NCBI GenBank assembly: GCA_938085105.1
Contig: CALKGK010000095.1
Coordinates: 1-33,585, forward strand
DNA: 33,585 bases
Source of the DNA: an uncultured Flavobacteriales bacterium
GTDB taxonomy: Bacteria > Bacteroidota > Bacteroidia > Flavobacteriales_D > Sanyastnellaceae
Reading direction: 5' to 3'
Under the pieces are notes generated by a model, which saw only the letters and a program-made list of their open reading frames with translations, did not search any database and was not told where the DNA came from. The translations under genes were made by a program, and so were the position numbers. The first letter of the stretch is position 1; each line of letters opens with the position of its first letter. Below are positions 1 to 7,585 of this stretch, piece after piece.

Positions 1-1667
1 AGCCAGATTCCACTGCCTGTATCCATTTGGATGAAGTTGATGTGGTTGCTCCCAAACCCTCCAGGGATGCTCACGTTCTTGAGACCGCCTTTCTGAAGCA
101 CGTCCAAGCCACTTTCTGTGCCAATCCAAGCCCTGCCCGAATCGTCCAATTCCAAACAATAAACGCTGTTGTCTGCCAAACCTTCTTCCTCACCCACATG
201 TTGCAGGGTTCCGTTGTGCTCCAAAATGTAGATTCCGCGATTGCTGGCGGTCCAAGTTCTCCCTTCATCGTCAAAGGCAATGCTTCTTACTTTTACCTTG
301 GGATGGGCTTCTACTTGCACCAATTTTCCACGCTCATCCAAATAACAGAGCCCACGAGCGGTTCCAATGTAGAGCCGACCTTGGTGTTCCTCCAAAGCAA
401 GCACCTGATTGTGGGGTAATCCTTCTTCGGTGGTCCAATACTCAGGGTCATCCGGGTTTTTGAAGAGTCCGCCCGAAGATCCAAAATACACGGTTCCGTC
501 GCTGCTCAAAATGCTGCACCAAATTCTAGAATTCCGCAGTTTGCTTTGTCCTCCAGCATCCCAATAATCCCTCCATCTTCCTTCAGGAGTGCGCATGCTG
601 AGTCCGCTGTCATAGGTGGAAAACCAGGTGTTTCCTTGCGGATCTTTGAGCACGTCCATCACGATGTTTCCAGCCATGCCGTCCTCGGTGGTGAAAGTAC
701 TGAAGGCTCTTCCGGTGAATTTTTGAATGCCAGCACCATTGGTTCCAATCCATAGGTTTCCTTCGCGATCTTCTTTCAGTGCTCGCACGTCGTTGGTGGC
801 CAAACCTTCTTTTTCGGTGTAGATGTCCAAATTCCCTTGGTCTTGAAGGTGAAACAGGCCGTCCCTGCTTTTGATCCAGGTACCGTCATCCCCCAAAAAC
901 AAACCGGTAAAATTGAAGCCTTCGCCCAAAAGCGGGTGCTCATTGGGGATGATGGCGGCTTGTCTATTTTTTGGTCCGGATTCAAGAAGGAGGTCGAAAT
1001 CCAGGCTAATCAAGCCTTTTCCGATGCTGGTGAGGAGCAGGCGCTTATTTCCTTGAAACTCAGCATCCATGAGGTTTGCCCCCAGATCTTTGTTGGAAAT
1101 GAGCTTTTCAATCCCTTTTTCCGTCCACAGAAACAGCCCACTCTTCGCGCACACGAGCATTCCTTGATCGGAGATGAGTATGCGTTTGATGTGCAAGCGT
1201 TGTTCTTCCCAGTGATCCAATACGGTCTGGTAATTTTGTCCATCCCAAGAGAGCAAGCCGCGTTCGGTGGCCACCATCAAAAGGCCTTCATGCTCCATGA
1301 GGTGGTTCACTTGTGTTGATGCCAGTGCGCTATCAAAGGGTGATCGTGTGAATTTCCGACCGTCAAAAAAGGTGAGTCCTCCAATGCTTCCAAATACGAG
1401 ATCCCGATTTTCCGCTTGAAAAATGGTGTTGACTTGGTTGTTCAGGAGTCCGTCTTGCTTGGAAAAGTTGGTGAATTTTTGTCCGTCAAAACGACTAACC
1501 CCTCCCAAGGTTCCGATCCATAAATACCCCAGGTGGTCTTGTTCAATGGCGCGAACTTGACTTTGGGCCAATCCTTCGGAGGTGGACCAAGAGAGGAAAC
1601 CAAAACGTTGAGCTTGAAGGGGAATGCAAAGCCAACAAGCAAGAAGAAGGCAGTAGAGTTTTTTCAC
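1..1667 (-). CDS. Two-component regulator propeller sensor, partial (runs off left edge)
   Basis: The protein is secreted or periplasmic at its N-terminus and is probably the sensor of a LytS/LytTR-type system. After a GTG start it reads MKKLYCLLLACWLCIPLQAQ, a clear signal peptide. The rest is a series of about 40-residue propeller blades with the Reg_prop signature, for example DHLGYLWIGTLGGVSRFDG near the start, EGNLWIGTNGAGIQKFTG in the middle and SGRAWIGTESGLDVL near the edge. The frame stays open to base 1, so about 555 residues are visible. The transmembrane segment and kinase part expected for this family lie outside the window, so kinase activity is inference. The GTG start overlaps the TGA stop of the upstream response regulator by 4 bases (GTGA), which implies translational coupling and partnership. 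A non-kinase propeller protein is the alternative. Confidence 0.85.
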   Translation of the reverse strand, partial: MKKLYCLLLACWLCIPLQAQRFGFLSWSTSEGLAQSQVRAIEQDHLGYLWIGTLGGVSRFDGQKFTNFSKQDGLLNNQVNTIFQAENRDLVFGSIGGLTFFDGRKFTRSPFDSALASTQVNHLMEHEGLLMVATERGLLSWDGQNYQTVLDHWEEQRLHIKRILISDQGMLVCAKSGLFLWTEKGIEKLISNKDLGANLMDAEFQGNKRLLLTSIGKGLISLDFDLLLESGPKNRQAAIIPNEHPLLGEGFNFTGLFLGDDGTWIKSRDGLFHLQDQGNLDIYTEKEGLATNDVRALKEDREGNLWIGTNGAGIQKFTGRAFSTFTTEDGMAGNIVMDVLKDPQGNTWFSTYDSGLSMRTPEGRWRDYWDAGGQSKLRNSRIWCSILSSDGTVYFGSSGGLFKNPDDPEYWTTEEGLPHNQVLALEEHQGRLYIGTARGLCYLDERGKLVQVEAHPKVKVRSIAFDDEGRTWTASNRGIYILEHNGTLQHVGEEEGLADNSVYCLELDDSGRAWIGTESGLDVLQKGGLKNVSIPGGFGSNHINFIQMDTGSGIW

Positions 1668-2422
1668 AATTGCGCAATTCGATCGAGGAAAACGGACAAT
1701 TTACGTCGTGAAATCGGAATTTCAGTGGCATCACTCATTACGGCGATGTTTCCGTCGGTCCGCTTGAATTCGCTGAGGTGATGTGCAAAGTTGATGATGT
1801 GTGAGCGGTGGGTTCTGAAGAAAATGAGTTCGCTCAACTTGTCTTCAAAAAGCTTGATGTTCTTACTGGAAACCAGTCGTTTGTTGTTCACCAAAAAGAC
1901 GGTGGTGTAGTTGTCAAAGGCTTCGAGGTGAATGATGTCTTCACTTTTTACAATGGCCAATCCGTCGCTGGTGGGAATGGCTGTTTTTTCTGAAGCGATG
2001 GAGGAGAGGAGGCGTTCGATGCGATTGTCGCTGCTTTTCGATCCTTTTTTCAGTGCGATAAAGTTAACTGCTTTTTTCACCGCTGCTTGCAAATCATCGA
2101 TGTTGATGGGTTTTTCGAGGTAGTCGATGGCCTGTACCTTCAAAGCCTTCATGGCGTGCTCCCCGTGGGCGGTGGTGAAAATGACGGCAAAGTTGCGATC
2201 GTCGAAGTCTTCAAGAAAAGCAAAACCGTTTTTTCCGGGCATCATGATGTCGAGAAAAACCAAATCGGGCTGATGTTCTTCCACCAATTTTTGCGCTTCG
2301 TTGGCACTGGAGGCCAAGGCCAGTATTTCTACTTCCGGACAAAATTCTTCCACCAAGATTTGAAGGTTTTCCTGGGCGTGGGATTCGTCGTCGATGATGA
2401 GTGCGCGCAATTTGTCTGGCAT
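1664..2422 (-). CDS. LytTR-family response regulator (RR1)
   Basis: This is a two-domain DNA-binding response regulator of 252 residues. The receiver domain (about 5-120) has the acidic pocket D11/D12, phosphoacceptor D58 in FLDIMMPG, the switch T83/T84 and K104 in YLEKPI. The C-terminal LytTR domain (about 150-250) carries the typical FFRTHRSHIIN stretch. LytTR regulators bind short direct repeats in promoters when phosphorylated. The gene ends inside the start of the propeller sensor (4-base overlap), so the two are almost certainly translated together. A paralogue lies 139 bases upstream on the same strand. An AGAGGA ribosome binding site sits before the ATG. The target genes cannot be told from the sequence. 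Confidence 0.93.
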   Translation of the reverse strand: MPDKLRALIIDDESHAQENLQILVEEFCPEVEILALASSANEAQKLVEEHQPDLVFLDIMMPGKNGFAFLEDFDDRNFAVIFTTAHGEHAMKALKVQAIDYLEKPINIDDLQAAVKKAVNFIALKKGSKSSDNRIERLLSSIASEKTAIPTSDGLAIVKSEDIIHLEAFDNYTTVFLVNNKRLVSSKNIKLFEDKLSELIFFRTHRSHIINFAHHLSEFKRTDGNIAVMSDATEIPISRRKLSVFLDRIAQL

Positions 2423-2561
2423 GGTTCCTCTTCAGATTGATTTGGGGGAAAATACAAACTTTAACTCCAGTTTTTATCTAACAGATTTGAACTCACCCCT
2501 TCGTTGATTGAAATGGGGTCTTTGTCGATTCTTCGGTAAAAGAAGTATTGAAGGATTTCGC

Positions 2562-3347
2562 CTAGTGCATTGATTTTACCTTCTTCAGGAAGATGGGAAG
2601 TCGGGCTCGTGCAATGGGCAAGCGCGATCCATCACTCATCTCCGCAAAGGCCCCGTCTTGATTGTCGTAAGCCACCAAATGCTGAAGTTGGATGATGTGA
2701 GACTTGTGGATTCGAAGGAAGGCATCTTCCCCCAGCAGCTCTTCAAAGGACTTCAAGGTTTTGGTGTCCAAATAGCGGTCGCCATCTTTAAAATGAAGCA
2801 AGGTGCAATTTCCTGAAGCCTCCAGTGAAATGATGTTTTTGCTCTCAACAATTCGAAAACCTTTGGAATGAAAGAGGGTGATGCGTTCGGGTGCTCTCTG
2901 GTTTTTCGCCGTGTCTGGAACCCGTCTGAGTCCTTCAAAATAGGTTTGAAAAGCGCCATCATCTTGGGCAAAGTAGCTTTGGTATTCGCTCAGTTTTTTT
3001 GTGGCTGAAAGCAAATCATCGATGTCGATGGGCTTGAGGATGTAATGAACGGCATTGGCCTGAAACGCGCGAATGGCGTAGTCTTTAAAGGCAGTGACGA
3101 AGACCACCTGAAAGTTGGGGTTTTCGATGGATTCGATCAAGTCAAAACCTTCCGCTCCTGAGGGCATGCGAATGTCCAAGAACAAAACATCGGGTTTGAG
3201 CTCTTCAATGAGCATGCGGGCCTGCTTGGGTCCATCTGCCTGACCCACCACTTTGAGTTCGGGACAAAATTCACCTATGAGCATTTGAAGATTTTCGCGT
3301 GCGTGATACTCATCATCCACAATTAAAGCGCTCAGAACTTGACTCAT
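2562..3347 (-). CDS. LytTR-family response regulator (RR2)
   Basis: This is a paralogue of the next gene on the strand. Counting from a TTG two codons upstream, it has receiver residues D13/D14, phosphoacceptor D60 in FLDIRMP, T87 and K107 in ILKPID, and a C-terminal LytTR domain with FLRIHKSHIIQ. Both regulators share the motif EFCPE after the first helix, which suggests a duplication. I chose ATG 3347 over TTG 3353, because TTG 3353 lies inside a TACATTTG box at 3351-3358 on the same strand. No sensor gene is adjacent to this regulator, so it may share the propeller sensor or respond to a distant kinase. The divergent neighbour at 3446 starts about 100 bases away. Confidence 0.92.
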   Translation of the reverse strand: MSQVLSALIVDDEYHARENLQMLIGEFCPELKVVGQADGPKQARMLIEELKPDVLFLDIRMPSGAEGFDLIESIENPNFQVVFVTAFKDYAIRAFQANAVHYILKPIDIDDLLSATKKLSEYQSYFAQDDGAFQTYFEGLRRVPDTAKNQRAPERITLFHSKGFRIVESKNIISLEASGNCTLLHFKDGDRYLDTKTLKSFEELLGEDAFLRIHKSHIIQLQHLVAYDNQDGAFAEMSDGSRLPIARARLPIFLKKVKSMH

Positions 3348-3445
3348 GCTCAAATGTACAGCAGAAAATTTAGAGTGTTTGTAACCTCCGTGGGAAAGTT
3401 GGCGTAAAGGTTGACAGCCAAAACTTACATAAAACCAAAGATGTT

Positions 3446-3703
3446 ATGCGATTCTTCAACTTCTTCAACCGTCCGAAACTCAGTCTTACACCTGATCAGC
3501 AATTCTTGGAGGTGAATTATTTGCCGCAATCGGAAAAGCCATTGTATGACATTTGCGACGAGTCTGGAAGAATCATCAAAACTGGAAAGTTGAGGCACGG
3601 AAAAATGCAGGTATTGGTTTCAGACCTCCTCAGTTCAGTCTACATCTTTCTGATTCTCGATGGGGATGAAATCAAGCAACAGCGCTTCGAGATTTCTCGC
3701 TAG
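3446..3703 (+). CDS. Small protein resembling a standalone T9SS type A sorting tail
   Basis: This 85-residue protein has no signal peptide and no recognisable catalytic domain. Residues about 30-85 follow the pattern of the type A C-terminal domain that directs cargo through the type IX secretion system: LYDICDESGRIIKTGKL, then a valine-rich strand, SDLLSSVYIFLILDG, and a final basic QQRFEISR. In cargo proteins this beta-sandwich follows a large secreted domain. Here only about 25 residues precede it (MRFFNFFNRPKLSLTPDQQF). The upstream 92 bases hold no frame that could be a lost cargo part. It lies alone between divergent RR2 and convergent aspS. It could be a genuine small intracellular protein with this fold, or a leftover of a larger gene. 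Confidence 0.65.
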   Translation: MRFFNFFNRPKLSLTPDQQFLEVNYLPQSEKPLYDICDESGRIIKTGKLRHGKMQVLVSDLLSSVYIFLILDGDEIKQQRFEISR

Positions 3704-3727
3704 CACTGTTTCCCACTTCATTTTAAA

Positions 3728-5485
3728 TTATTCTTCTTCTTTGGATGTTGTTGCCAAGAAAAGCTCGTCCAATTGAGTTTGATCAATGGGTGCAGGAGCA
3801 TCAATCATCACGTCTCTACCGCTGTTGTTTTTTGGGAAGGCAATGAAATCTCGGATGGAATCGCTTCCGCCAAAAAGACTGCAAAGACGATCAAACCCTA
3901 AAGCAATTCCGCCGTGTGGAGGAGCTCCGTATTCAAAAGCATTCATCAAAAATCCAAACTGGGCTTGGGCTTCTTCCTTCGTGAATCCAAGCAAGTCGAA
4001 CATGCGTTGCTGTATTCCGCGATCGTGGATACGAATAGAACCACCACCAATTTCAGTACCGTTGATGACCATGTCGTAAGCATTGGCTTTTACCTCACCA
4101 GGATGGGTTTCTAATTGACCCAATTGCTCTGGTTTTGGCGAGGTAAATGGGTGGTGCATGGCGTGGTAGCGCTCACTTTCTTCGTCCCATTCAAGCAAGG
4201 GGAAATCCAATACCCAAAGTGGAGCAAACACTTTTGGATCGCGCAATCCGAGCTGGTCGCCCATGTGCAAACGCAATTCGTTCATTTGCTTGCGCACCTT
4301 GTCTGTTTCACCCGAAAGAACTAAGATCAAATCGCCTTTCTCAGCATCAGCATGATTGGCCCAAGCTTGGAGGTCTTCCTGCGAGTAAAATTTATCTACG
4401 CTCGATTTGAAGCTTCCGTCTTCATTGCACTTGCAGTACACCATTCCTTTGGCACCCACTTGCGGACGCTTGACAAAATCGGTGAGGGCATCGAGTTGTT
4501 TTCTTGTGTAATTGGCTGCACCCTTGGCCACGATTCCCACCACCAATTCGGCAGCATCGAAAATTGCGAAGCCTTTGTTTTGGGTTACTGGGTTCATGTT
4601 GACGAACTCCATTCCAAAGCGGATGTCTGGCTTGTCTGAACCGTATTTCTCCATCGCATCATCGTAGTACATGCGCGGAAAATCCTGGATTTCGTGGTCC
4701 AAAACCACTTTGAAGAGATGGCGCACCATGCCTTCGAAGGTGTTCAAGATGTCTTCCTGTTCAACAAAAGCCATTTCGCAATCGATTTGCGTGAACTCGG
4801 GCTGACGATCGGCACGCAAGTCCTCATCTCTAAAGCACTTCACAATTTGGTAGTAGCGGTCGAAGCCCGACACCATCAACAATTGCTTGAAGGTTTGAGG
4901 GGATTGGGGGAGGGCGTAGAACTGACCAGGGTTCATTCTGCTGGGCACCACAAAATCGCGGGCACCTTCTGGGGTAGACTTGATGAGGTAAGGCGTTTCC
5001 ACCTCAACAAACTCGATGCTGTCCAAATACTTTCGGGTTTCGATGCTCAAGCGGTGACGCAACATCAATTTGTTCTTCACCGGCTTTCTACGCAAATCCA
5101 AGTAGCGGTATTGCATGCGCAAATCGTCGCCCCCATCGGTTTTGTCTTCAATGGTAAAAGGTGGGGTTTTACTCTCGTTGAGCACCTCCAATGCGTTGAC
5201 CAAAATCTCGATATCGCCCGTAGCCATGCCGTCGTTTTTGCTTGAACGCTCAATCACTTCCCCTTGGATTTTAATCACAAACTCTCGTCCCAGCTTTCGC
5301 GCTTTTGTGCAGAGCTCAGCGTCAGTGTCCATATTGAAGGCCAATTGGGTTATTCCGTAGCGGTCTCTGAGGTCAACAAAGGTCATTCCTCCGAGGTCTC
5401 TAGAACGTTGAACCCATCCGCTAAGTGTAACGTTTTCTCCGATGTTTGAAGCTCTTAAAACTCCACAATTGTGCGTGCGATGCAT
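3728..5485 (-). CDS. aspS: Aspartate--tRNA ligase
   Basis: This cytosolic enzyme charges tRNA(Asp) with aspartate using ATP. It is 585 residues long, normal for the bacterial type. An N-terminal OB-fold anticodon domain ([21 protein letters not shown]) precedes the class II core: the flipping-loop segment STPEGARDF, motif 2 [14 protein letters not shown] (about 218-231), the bacterial GAD insertion, and motif 3 GIALGFDRL (about 526-534). A longer frame opens with GTG at 5506, but family members start near the residue encoded by ATG 5485, and a promoter-like TATCTTCG box covers 5506-5513. I therefore chose 5485. The gene is monocistronic and convergent with the small protein at 3446-3703. Whether it also charges tRNA(Asn) cannot be decided here. 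Confidence 0.97.
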   Translation of the reverse strand: MHRTHNCGVLRASNIGENVTLSGWVQRSRDLGGMTFVDLRDRYGITQLAFNMDTDAELCTKARKLGREFVIKIQGEVIERSSKNDGMATGDIEILVNALEVLNESKTPPFTIEDKTDGGDDLRMQYRYLDLRRKPVKNKLMLRHRLSIETRKYLDSIEFVEVETPYLIKSTPEGARDFVVPSRMNPGQFYALPQSPQTFKQLLMVSGFDRYYQIVKCFRDEDLRADRQPEFTQIDCEMAFVEQEDILNTFEGMVRHLFKVVLDHEIQDFPRMYYDDAMEKYGSDKPDIRFGMEFVNMNPVTQNKGFAIFDAAELVVGIVAKGAANYTRKQLDALTDFVKRPQVGAKGMVYCKCNEDGSFKSSVDKFYSQEDLQAWANHADAEKGDLILVLSGETDKVRKQMNELRLHMGDQLGLRDPKVFAPLWVLDFPLLEWDEESERYHAMHHPFTSPKPEQLGQLETHPGEVKANAYDMVINGTEIGGGSIRIHDRGIQQRMFDLLGFTKEEAQAQFGFLMNAFEYGAPPHGGIALGFDRLCSLFGGSDSIRDFIAFPKNNSGRDVMIDAPAPIDQTQLDELFLATTSKEEE

Positions 5486-5505
5486 GGTGTTTGATTTTGT
5501 GCGCA

Positions 5506-5513
5506 CGAAGATA
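5506..5513 (-). promoter_or_regulatory. Likely -7 box of the aspS promoter
   Basis: On the minus strand these bases read TATCTTCG, one mismatch from the Bacteroidota -7 consensus TAnnTTTG. The box ends 21 bases before the chosen aspS start. A clear -33 TTTG is not present. It covers the alternative GTG start and argues against it. Confidence 0.5.
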
Positions 5514-5621
5514 CGATTCGTAATTTGAAATTGGGCTGTGAGGTGTTAGGGATGTGTTTGTGAAAGTAGATGTTTAATGACAATTGATCTTTTTTGATTT
5601 TCTTCCAACCCTATCCGCTTT

Positions 5622-5641
5622 ATTTATTTGATCAAATAAAT
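5622..5641. repeat. Perfect 20-bp palindrome
   Basis: The bases ATTTATTTGATCAAATAAAT equal their own reverse complement. It lies between the aspS start and the 3' end of the broken helix-turn-helix gene. Perfect palindromes of this length are typical operators for dimeric repressors, but an AT-rich site could also arise by chance or act as a weak bidirectional terminator stem. No T-run follows it. Confidence 0.6.
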
Positions 5642-5668
5642 GGTCATTGATAATTTCGTTTGATGCCA

Positions 5669-5890
5669 TTAGTAAAGGGATTTGGAATTGAGAACATGCG
5701 TCTTGGTTTTTGTTATTTCCCTTTTTAATGGGGTGAGCAAGTCCATTTCTTTCAAGACTTTCAAAATGGTATCCACTGTGAAATTTTTTCCGAGTTCTAA
5801 GTTCTGTATTGTCGTTCTAGAGACATTCAATGCATCTGCTAATTGTATCTCAGAGCCTTTTGTAATAATATGTGTTTCATAATTCTTTTG
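5669..5890 (-). pseudogene. HipB-like XRE helix-turn-helix remnant lacking a start codon
   Basis: The frame encodes 73 residues with a clear Cro/C1-type helix-turn-helix: QLADALNVSRTTIQNLELGK followed by NFTVDTILKVLKEMDLL, the usual helix 2/3 and the helix after the recognition unit. This form is typical of HipB-like antitoxins. The first helix is missing or degenerate (KNYETHIITKGSE). No ATG, GTG or TTG precedes the domain in frame, because the frame is closed directly upstream by TAA at 5891-5893, the stop of the preceding small ORF. No HipA kinase follows. It is most simply a decayed antitoxin gene. Use of an ATT start or stop readthrough is possible but unlikely. Confidence 0.6.
5839..5880 (-). 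repeat. Imperfect direct repeat, copy B
   Basis: It begins ATGAAACACAT on the minus strand and reads MKHILLQKALRYN before a stop. It is clearly related to copy A at 6053-6094, which starts the small ORF. The first 11 bases are identical and the following bases about two-thirds identical. It overlaps the helix-turn-helix remnant in another frame. Confidence 0.6.
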
Positions 5891-6094
5891 TTACTGTCCT
5901 TTATTGTCTTCACCCGTTTCTTGATCGAGTTTCTTAGTGCTTTGAGCTTTAAAATCTTCTGCAAAAATTAATGGTAATTTGTTAAGTGGATTAAACCAAA
6001 ATCCTTCAAATGGATTGTAAATGTAGTCCTTGGGAGGTGTAATATCTTTTCGTTTTTTGTATTCAAAAGCTCTATTTAGTAAGATGTGTTTCAT
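5891..6094 (-). CDS. Small hypothetical protein of 67 residues
   Basis: I do not recognise this protein. From ATG 6094 it reads MKHILLNRAFEYKKRKD, then an aromatic-rich centre (DYIYNPFEGFWFNPLN), then a polar acidic tail. It has no signal peptide or membrane segment. A TTG at 6115 in the same frame could extend it by seven residues, but ATG 6094 has a purine-rich stretch just upstream. Its stop directly abuts the HTH remnant in the same frame, so the two may once have formed one protein or an operon. The organised aromatic centre argues mildly for a real gene. It lies in an island unlike its neighbours, perhaps laterally acquired. Confidence 0.35.
   Translation of the reverse strand: MKHILLNRAFEYKKRKDITPPKDYIYNPFEGFWFNPLNKLPLIFAEDFKAQSTKKLDQETGEDNKGQ
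6053..6094 (-). repeat. Imperfect direct repeat, copy A
   Basis: This is the 5' end of the small ORF, with minus-strand bases beginning ATGAAACACAT. Copy B lies 214 bases downstream on the same strand. Confidence 0.6.
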
Positions 6095-6560
6095 TTTTTC
6101 AAGTTTTAACTTCAATTGTGGCTACAACAAGCGGCTATGAGCAATTACTCATATACCCAATACCCACACCCATCCCACCAGCCACAAAACCAGCAGTTAA
6201 GCGAAGATTAAACGTTTAATTCTGCGGCTAGCGTCACTCCCCTTCATCAAAAAGCAAAGCAGCACGAAGCACCAGACAAACGGCCATCACCCAAAAAACA
6301 AAACCTCATAAAGCTCTTTTAGAAAGCAAACCCTACAGAAAAGAAAGGGTGCATCATTGCGGGAGACTCAGAAGATCTTGCGCTTGCCGATAGCGTTGGA
6401 GGAAGTTAGGAAGATTTTGTGAAAGTGCTTATGTGATGGAGGAAGATTTTTGGTTTCCTCGCTGAACTCCAATAACTAATGCTGCTCAAAGGTCTGCAGT
6501 AGTTGAGTCATGAAAGCCGCGAGCAGCAGGAGCTGGAGATTTGACAGAACTTAACACCAC
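6095..6560. other. Gene-poor stretch with two short palindromes
   Basis: I see no credible coding frame here. The stretch holds a hairpin TATGAG-CAATTA-CTCATA at 6136-6153, next to GGCTACAACAAGCGGC, and a perfect 14-base palindrome ATTAAACGTTTAAT at 6207-6220. The A/C-rich run at about 6150-6330 is biased on one strand. Nothing else is recognised. Confidence 0.5.
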
Positions 6561-6586
6561 TTGAGAACAAATCTCTGCTAACTTTG
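6561..6586 (+). promoter_or_regulatory. Promoter of the bacilliredoxin gene
   Basis: TAACTTTG at 6579-6586 matches the -7 consensus TAnnTTTG exactly and ends 23 bases before the start codon. A TTG at 6561-6563 with a 15-base spacer is a weak -33 candidate. Confidence 0.6.
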
Positions 6587-6608
6587 TGGTTCTTAAAAAT
6601 AGATAGTT

Positions 6609-7019
6609 ATGTATCCTCCAGAATTAGTTGCTCCCATGAAAGCGGAGCTTGCGGATGTTGGTTTCAACCAGCTATTCACCGCAGAAGAAGTTGACGCAGC
6701 CTTAAAACAAGAAGGAACTACTTTGGTAGTGATCAATAGTGTATGTGGTTGTGCGGCGGGAAGTATGCGTCCGGGAGTTAAACTCTCATTGGAAAGCGAC
6801 AAATTGCCAACCCACTTGAACACCGCTTTTGCTGGTGTTGATGGTTCTGCAGTTGAGCGAGCTCGTCAGTACATGTTGCCTTACCCTCCTTCTTCACCGA
6901 GCATTGCTTTGTTTAAAGATGGGAAATTGGTGCACATGATTGAGCGTCACCACATCGAAGGAAGAACAGCACAAATGATTGCTGATAACCTCAAAGCAGC
7001 TTACAGCGAATTCTGCTAA
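6609..7019 (+). CDS. BrxA/BrxB-family bacilliredoxin
   Basis: This is a 136-residue cytosolic thioredoxin-fold protein of the YphP/YqiW (DUF1094) family. The signature is VINSVCGCAAGSMRP with the redox pair C46-G-C48, preceded by MYPPELVAPMKAELADVGF, the usual N-terminus, and followed by SPSIALFKDGKLVHMIERHHIEGR. Family members remove bacillithiol from oxidised protein cysteines. Bacillithiol is known in many Bacteroidota, so the role is plausible, but none of its biosynthesis genes are in this window. The gene is alone, with its own -7 box upstream and an intrinsic terminator 25 bases downstream. Length is normal for the family. Confidence 0.95.
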   Translation: MYPPELVAPMKAELADVGFNQLFTAEEVDAALKQEGTTLVVINSVCGCAAGSMRPGVKLSLESDKLPTHLNTAFAGVDGSAVERARQYMLPYPPSSPSIALFKDGKLVHMIERHHIEGRTAQMIADNLKAAYSEFC

Positions 7020-7043
7020 GTCTTTTTGATTAAGATTTTTATG

Positions 7044-7078
7044 AAAAGTCACTTCTCATTTGGGGGGTGACTTTTTTT
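7044..7078 (+). terminator. Intrinsic terminator of the bacilliredoxin gene
   Basis: A 9-bp stem (AAAAGTCAC with GTGACTTTT) around a 14-base loop ends in a run of seven T. Confidence 0.85.
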
Positions 7079-7206
7079 GTGTGCTTGATGAGAGGGGTGG
7101 TGGTTTTTTTTAGGTTGATGATTCCTTGGGAGTGGTTTTTTGGGAGGATTATTGTGCGTTCACAAAGGGAGCGTAGCTATTCACAAAGTGGTGATGGAAA
7201 GGCTTG

Positions 7207-7234
7207 TTTGGCTGATGCTGCGGCGATACATTTG
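7207..7234 (+). promoter_or_regulatory. Promoter-like pair upstream of the non-coding stretch
   Basis: TTTG at 7207-7210 and TACATTTG at 7227-7234 are separated by 16 bases. Both match the Bacteroidota consensus exactly, but the spacer is short. Confidence 0.4.
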
Positions 7235-7253
7235 TTACGCTGGTAAGGTGAGC

Positions 7254-7290
7254 GGGGGTGGGGGGACTAGGGTGGGGCCCGCGAGGGCCC
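7254..7290 (+). other. G-quadruplex motif followed by GC hairpin
   Basis: Four G-runs (5, 6, 3 and 4 G) with loops T, ACTA and T lie at 7254-7277. They run into GGGCCC-GCGA-GGGCCC at 7275-7290, a 6-bp stem with a GCGA loop. The G-richness is exceptional within this window. Confidence 0.6.
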
Positions 7291-7297
7291 GGTGTGT

Positions 7298-7328
7298 TTT
7301 GGCCTTTTTAAGGCGGAAGTTACCTTTG
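7298..7328 (+). promoter_or_regulatory. Consensus promoter without an assigned gene
   Basis: TTTG at 7298-7301, a 19-base spacer and TACCTTTG at 7321-7328 fit the Bacteroidota primary sigma consensus in both boxes and in spacing. The predicted transcript would start near 7335 and run towards the 3' end of the glycosyltransferase gene. Confidence 0.55.
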
Positions 7329-7585
7329 CAAGGTTCGCTTTGCCTTTTTGAGGTGTTTTCGTAACGGACTCAAGGGTTTATTTAAATACAAGTCGTCACC
7401 ATCACCCCAAAAACCATCCCTTTATTACCATCCATCAAAGCATACCAACATCAATGTTATTTGGAAGGAAAATGGCTATCCGACCTTAACTCGATTTCCC
7501 ATCACCAGCCAAGATTCCTTCAGCCCGAGAAAAAAGATCCATCCCTCTTTTCATCAAGCCTACTTTCTTCGACCTTGATCAATCC

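Larger units (their letters stand above)
7079..7585 (+). other. Non-coding stretch with promoter-like motifs; possible RNA or small-protein locus
   Basis: No recognisable protein is present. Two plus-strand promoter-like pairs occur at 7207-7234 and 7298-7328, with a G-quadruplex motif and GC hairpin between them. A frame starting with TTG at 7348 and ending at 7578 (76 basic residues, MRCFRNGLKGLFKYKS...) lies 20 bases after the second box. Its composition does not look strongly coding, and it may only be an open frame. The stretch ends at the convergent glycosyltransferase gene. Confidence 0.4.

Noticed and set aside
837-1319. 160-codon plus-strand frame opposite the propeller sensor
   Set aside because: The minus strand reads regular propeller blades through the whole region.
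4694-5245. 183-codon plus-strand frame inside aspS
   Set aside because: It is antisense to conserved aspartyl-tRNA synthetase motifs.
5682-5882. 66-codon plus-strand frame with hydrophobic start
   Set aside because: The opposite strand encodes a recognisable HTH domain over the same bases, which explains the open frame.
7140-7364. 74-codon plus-strand frame across the G-rich region
   Set aside because: It is open mainly because of the G-rich tract, has no sensible protein features and spans both promoter-like pairs.
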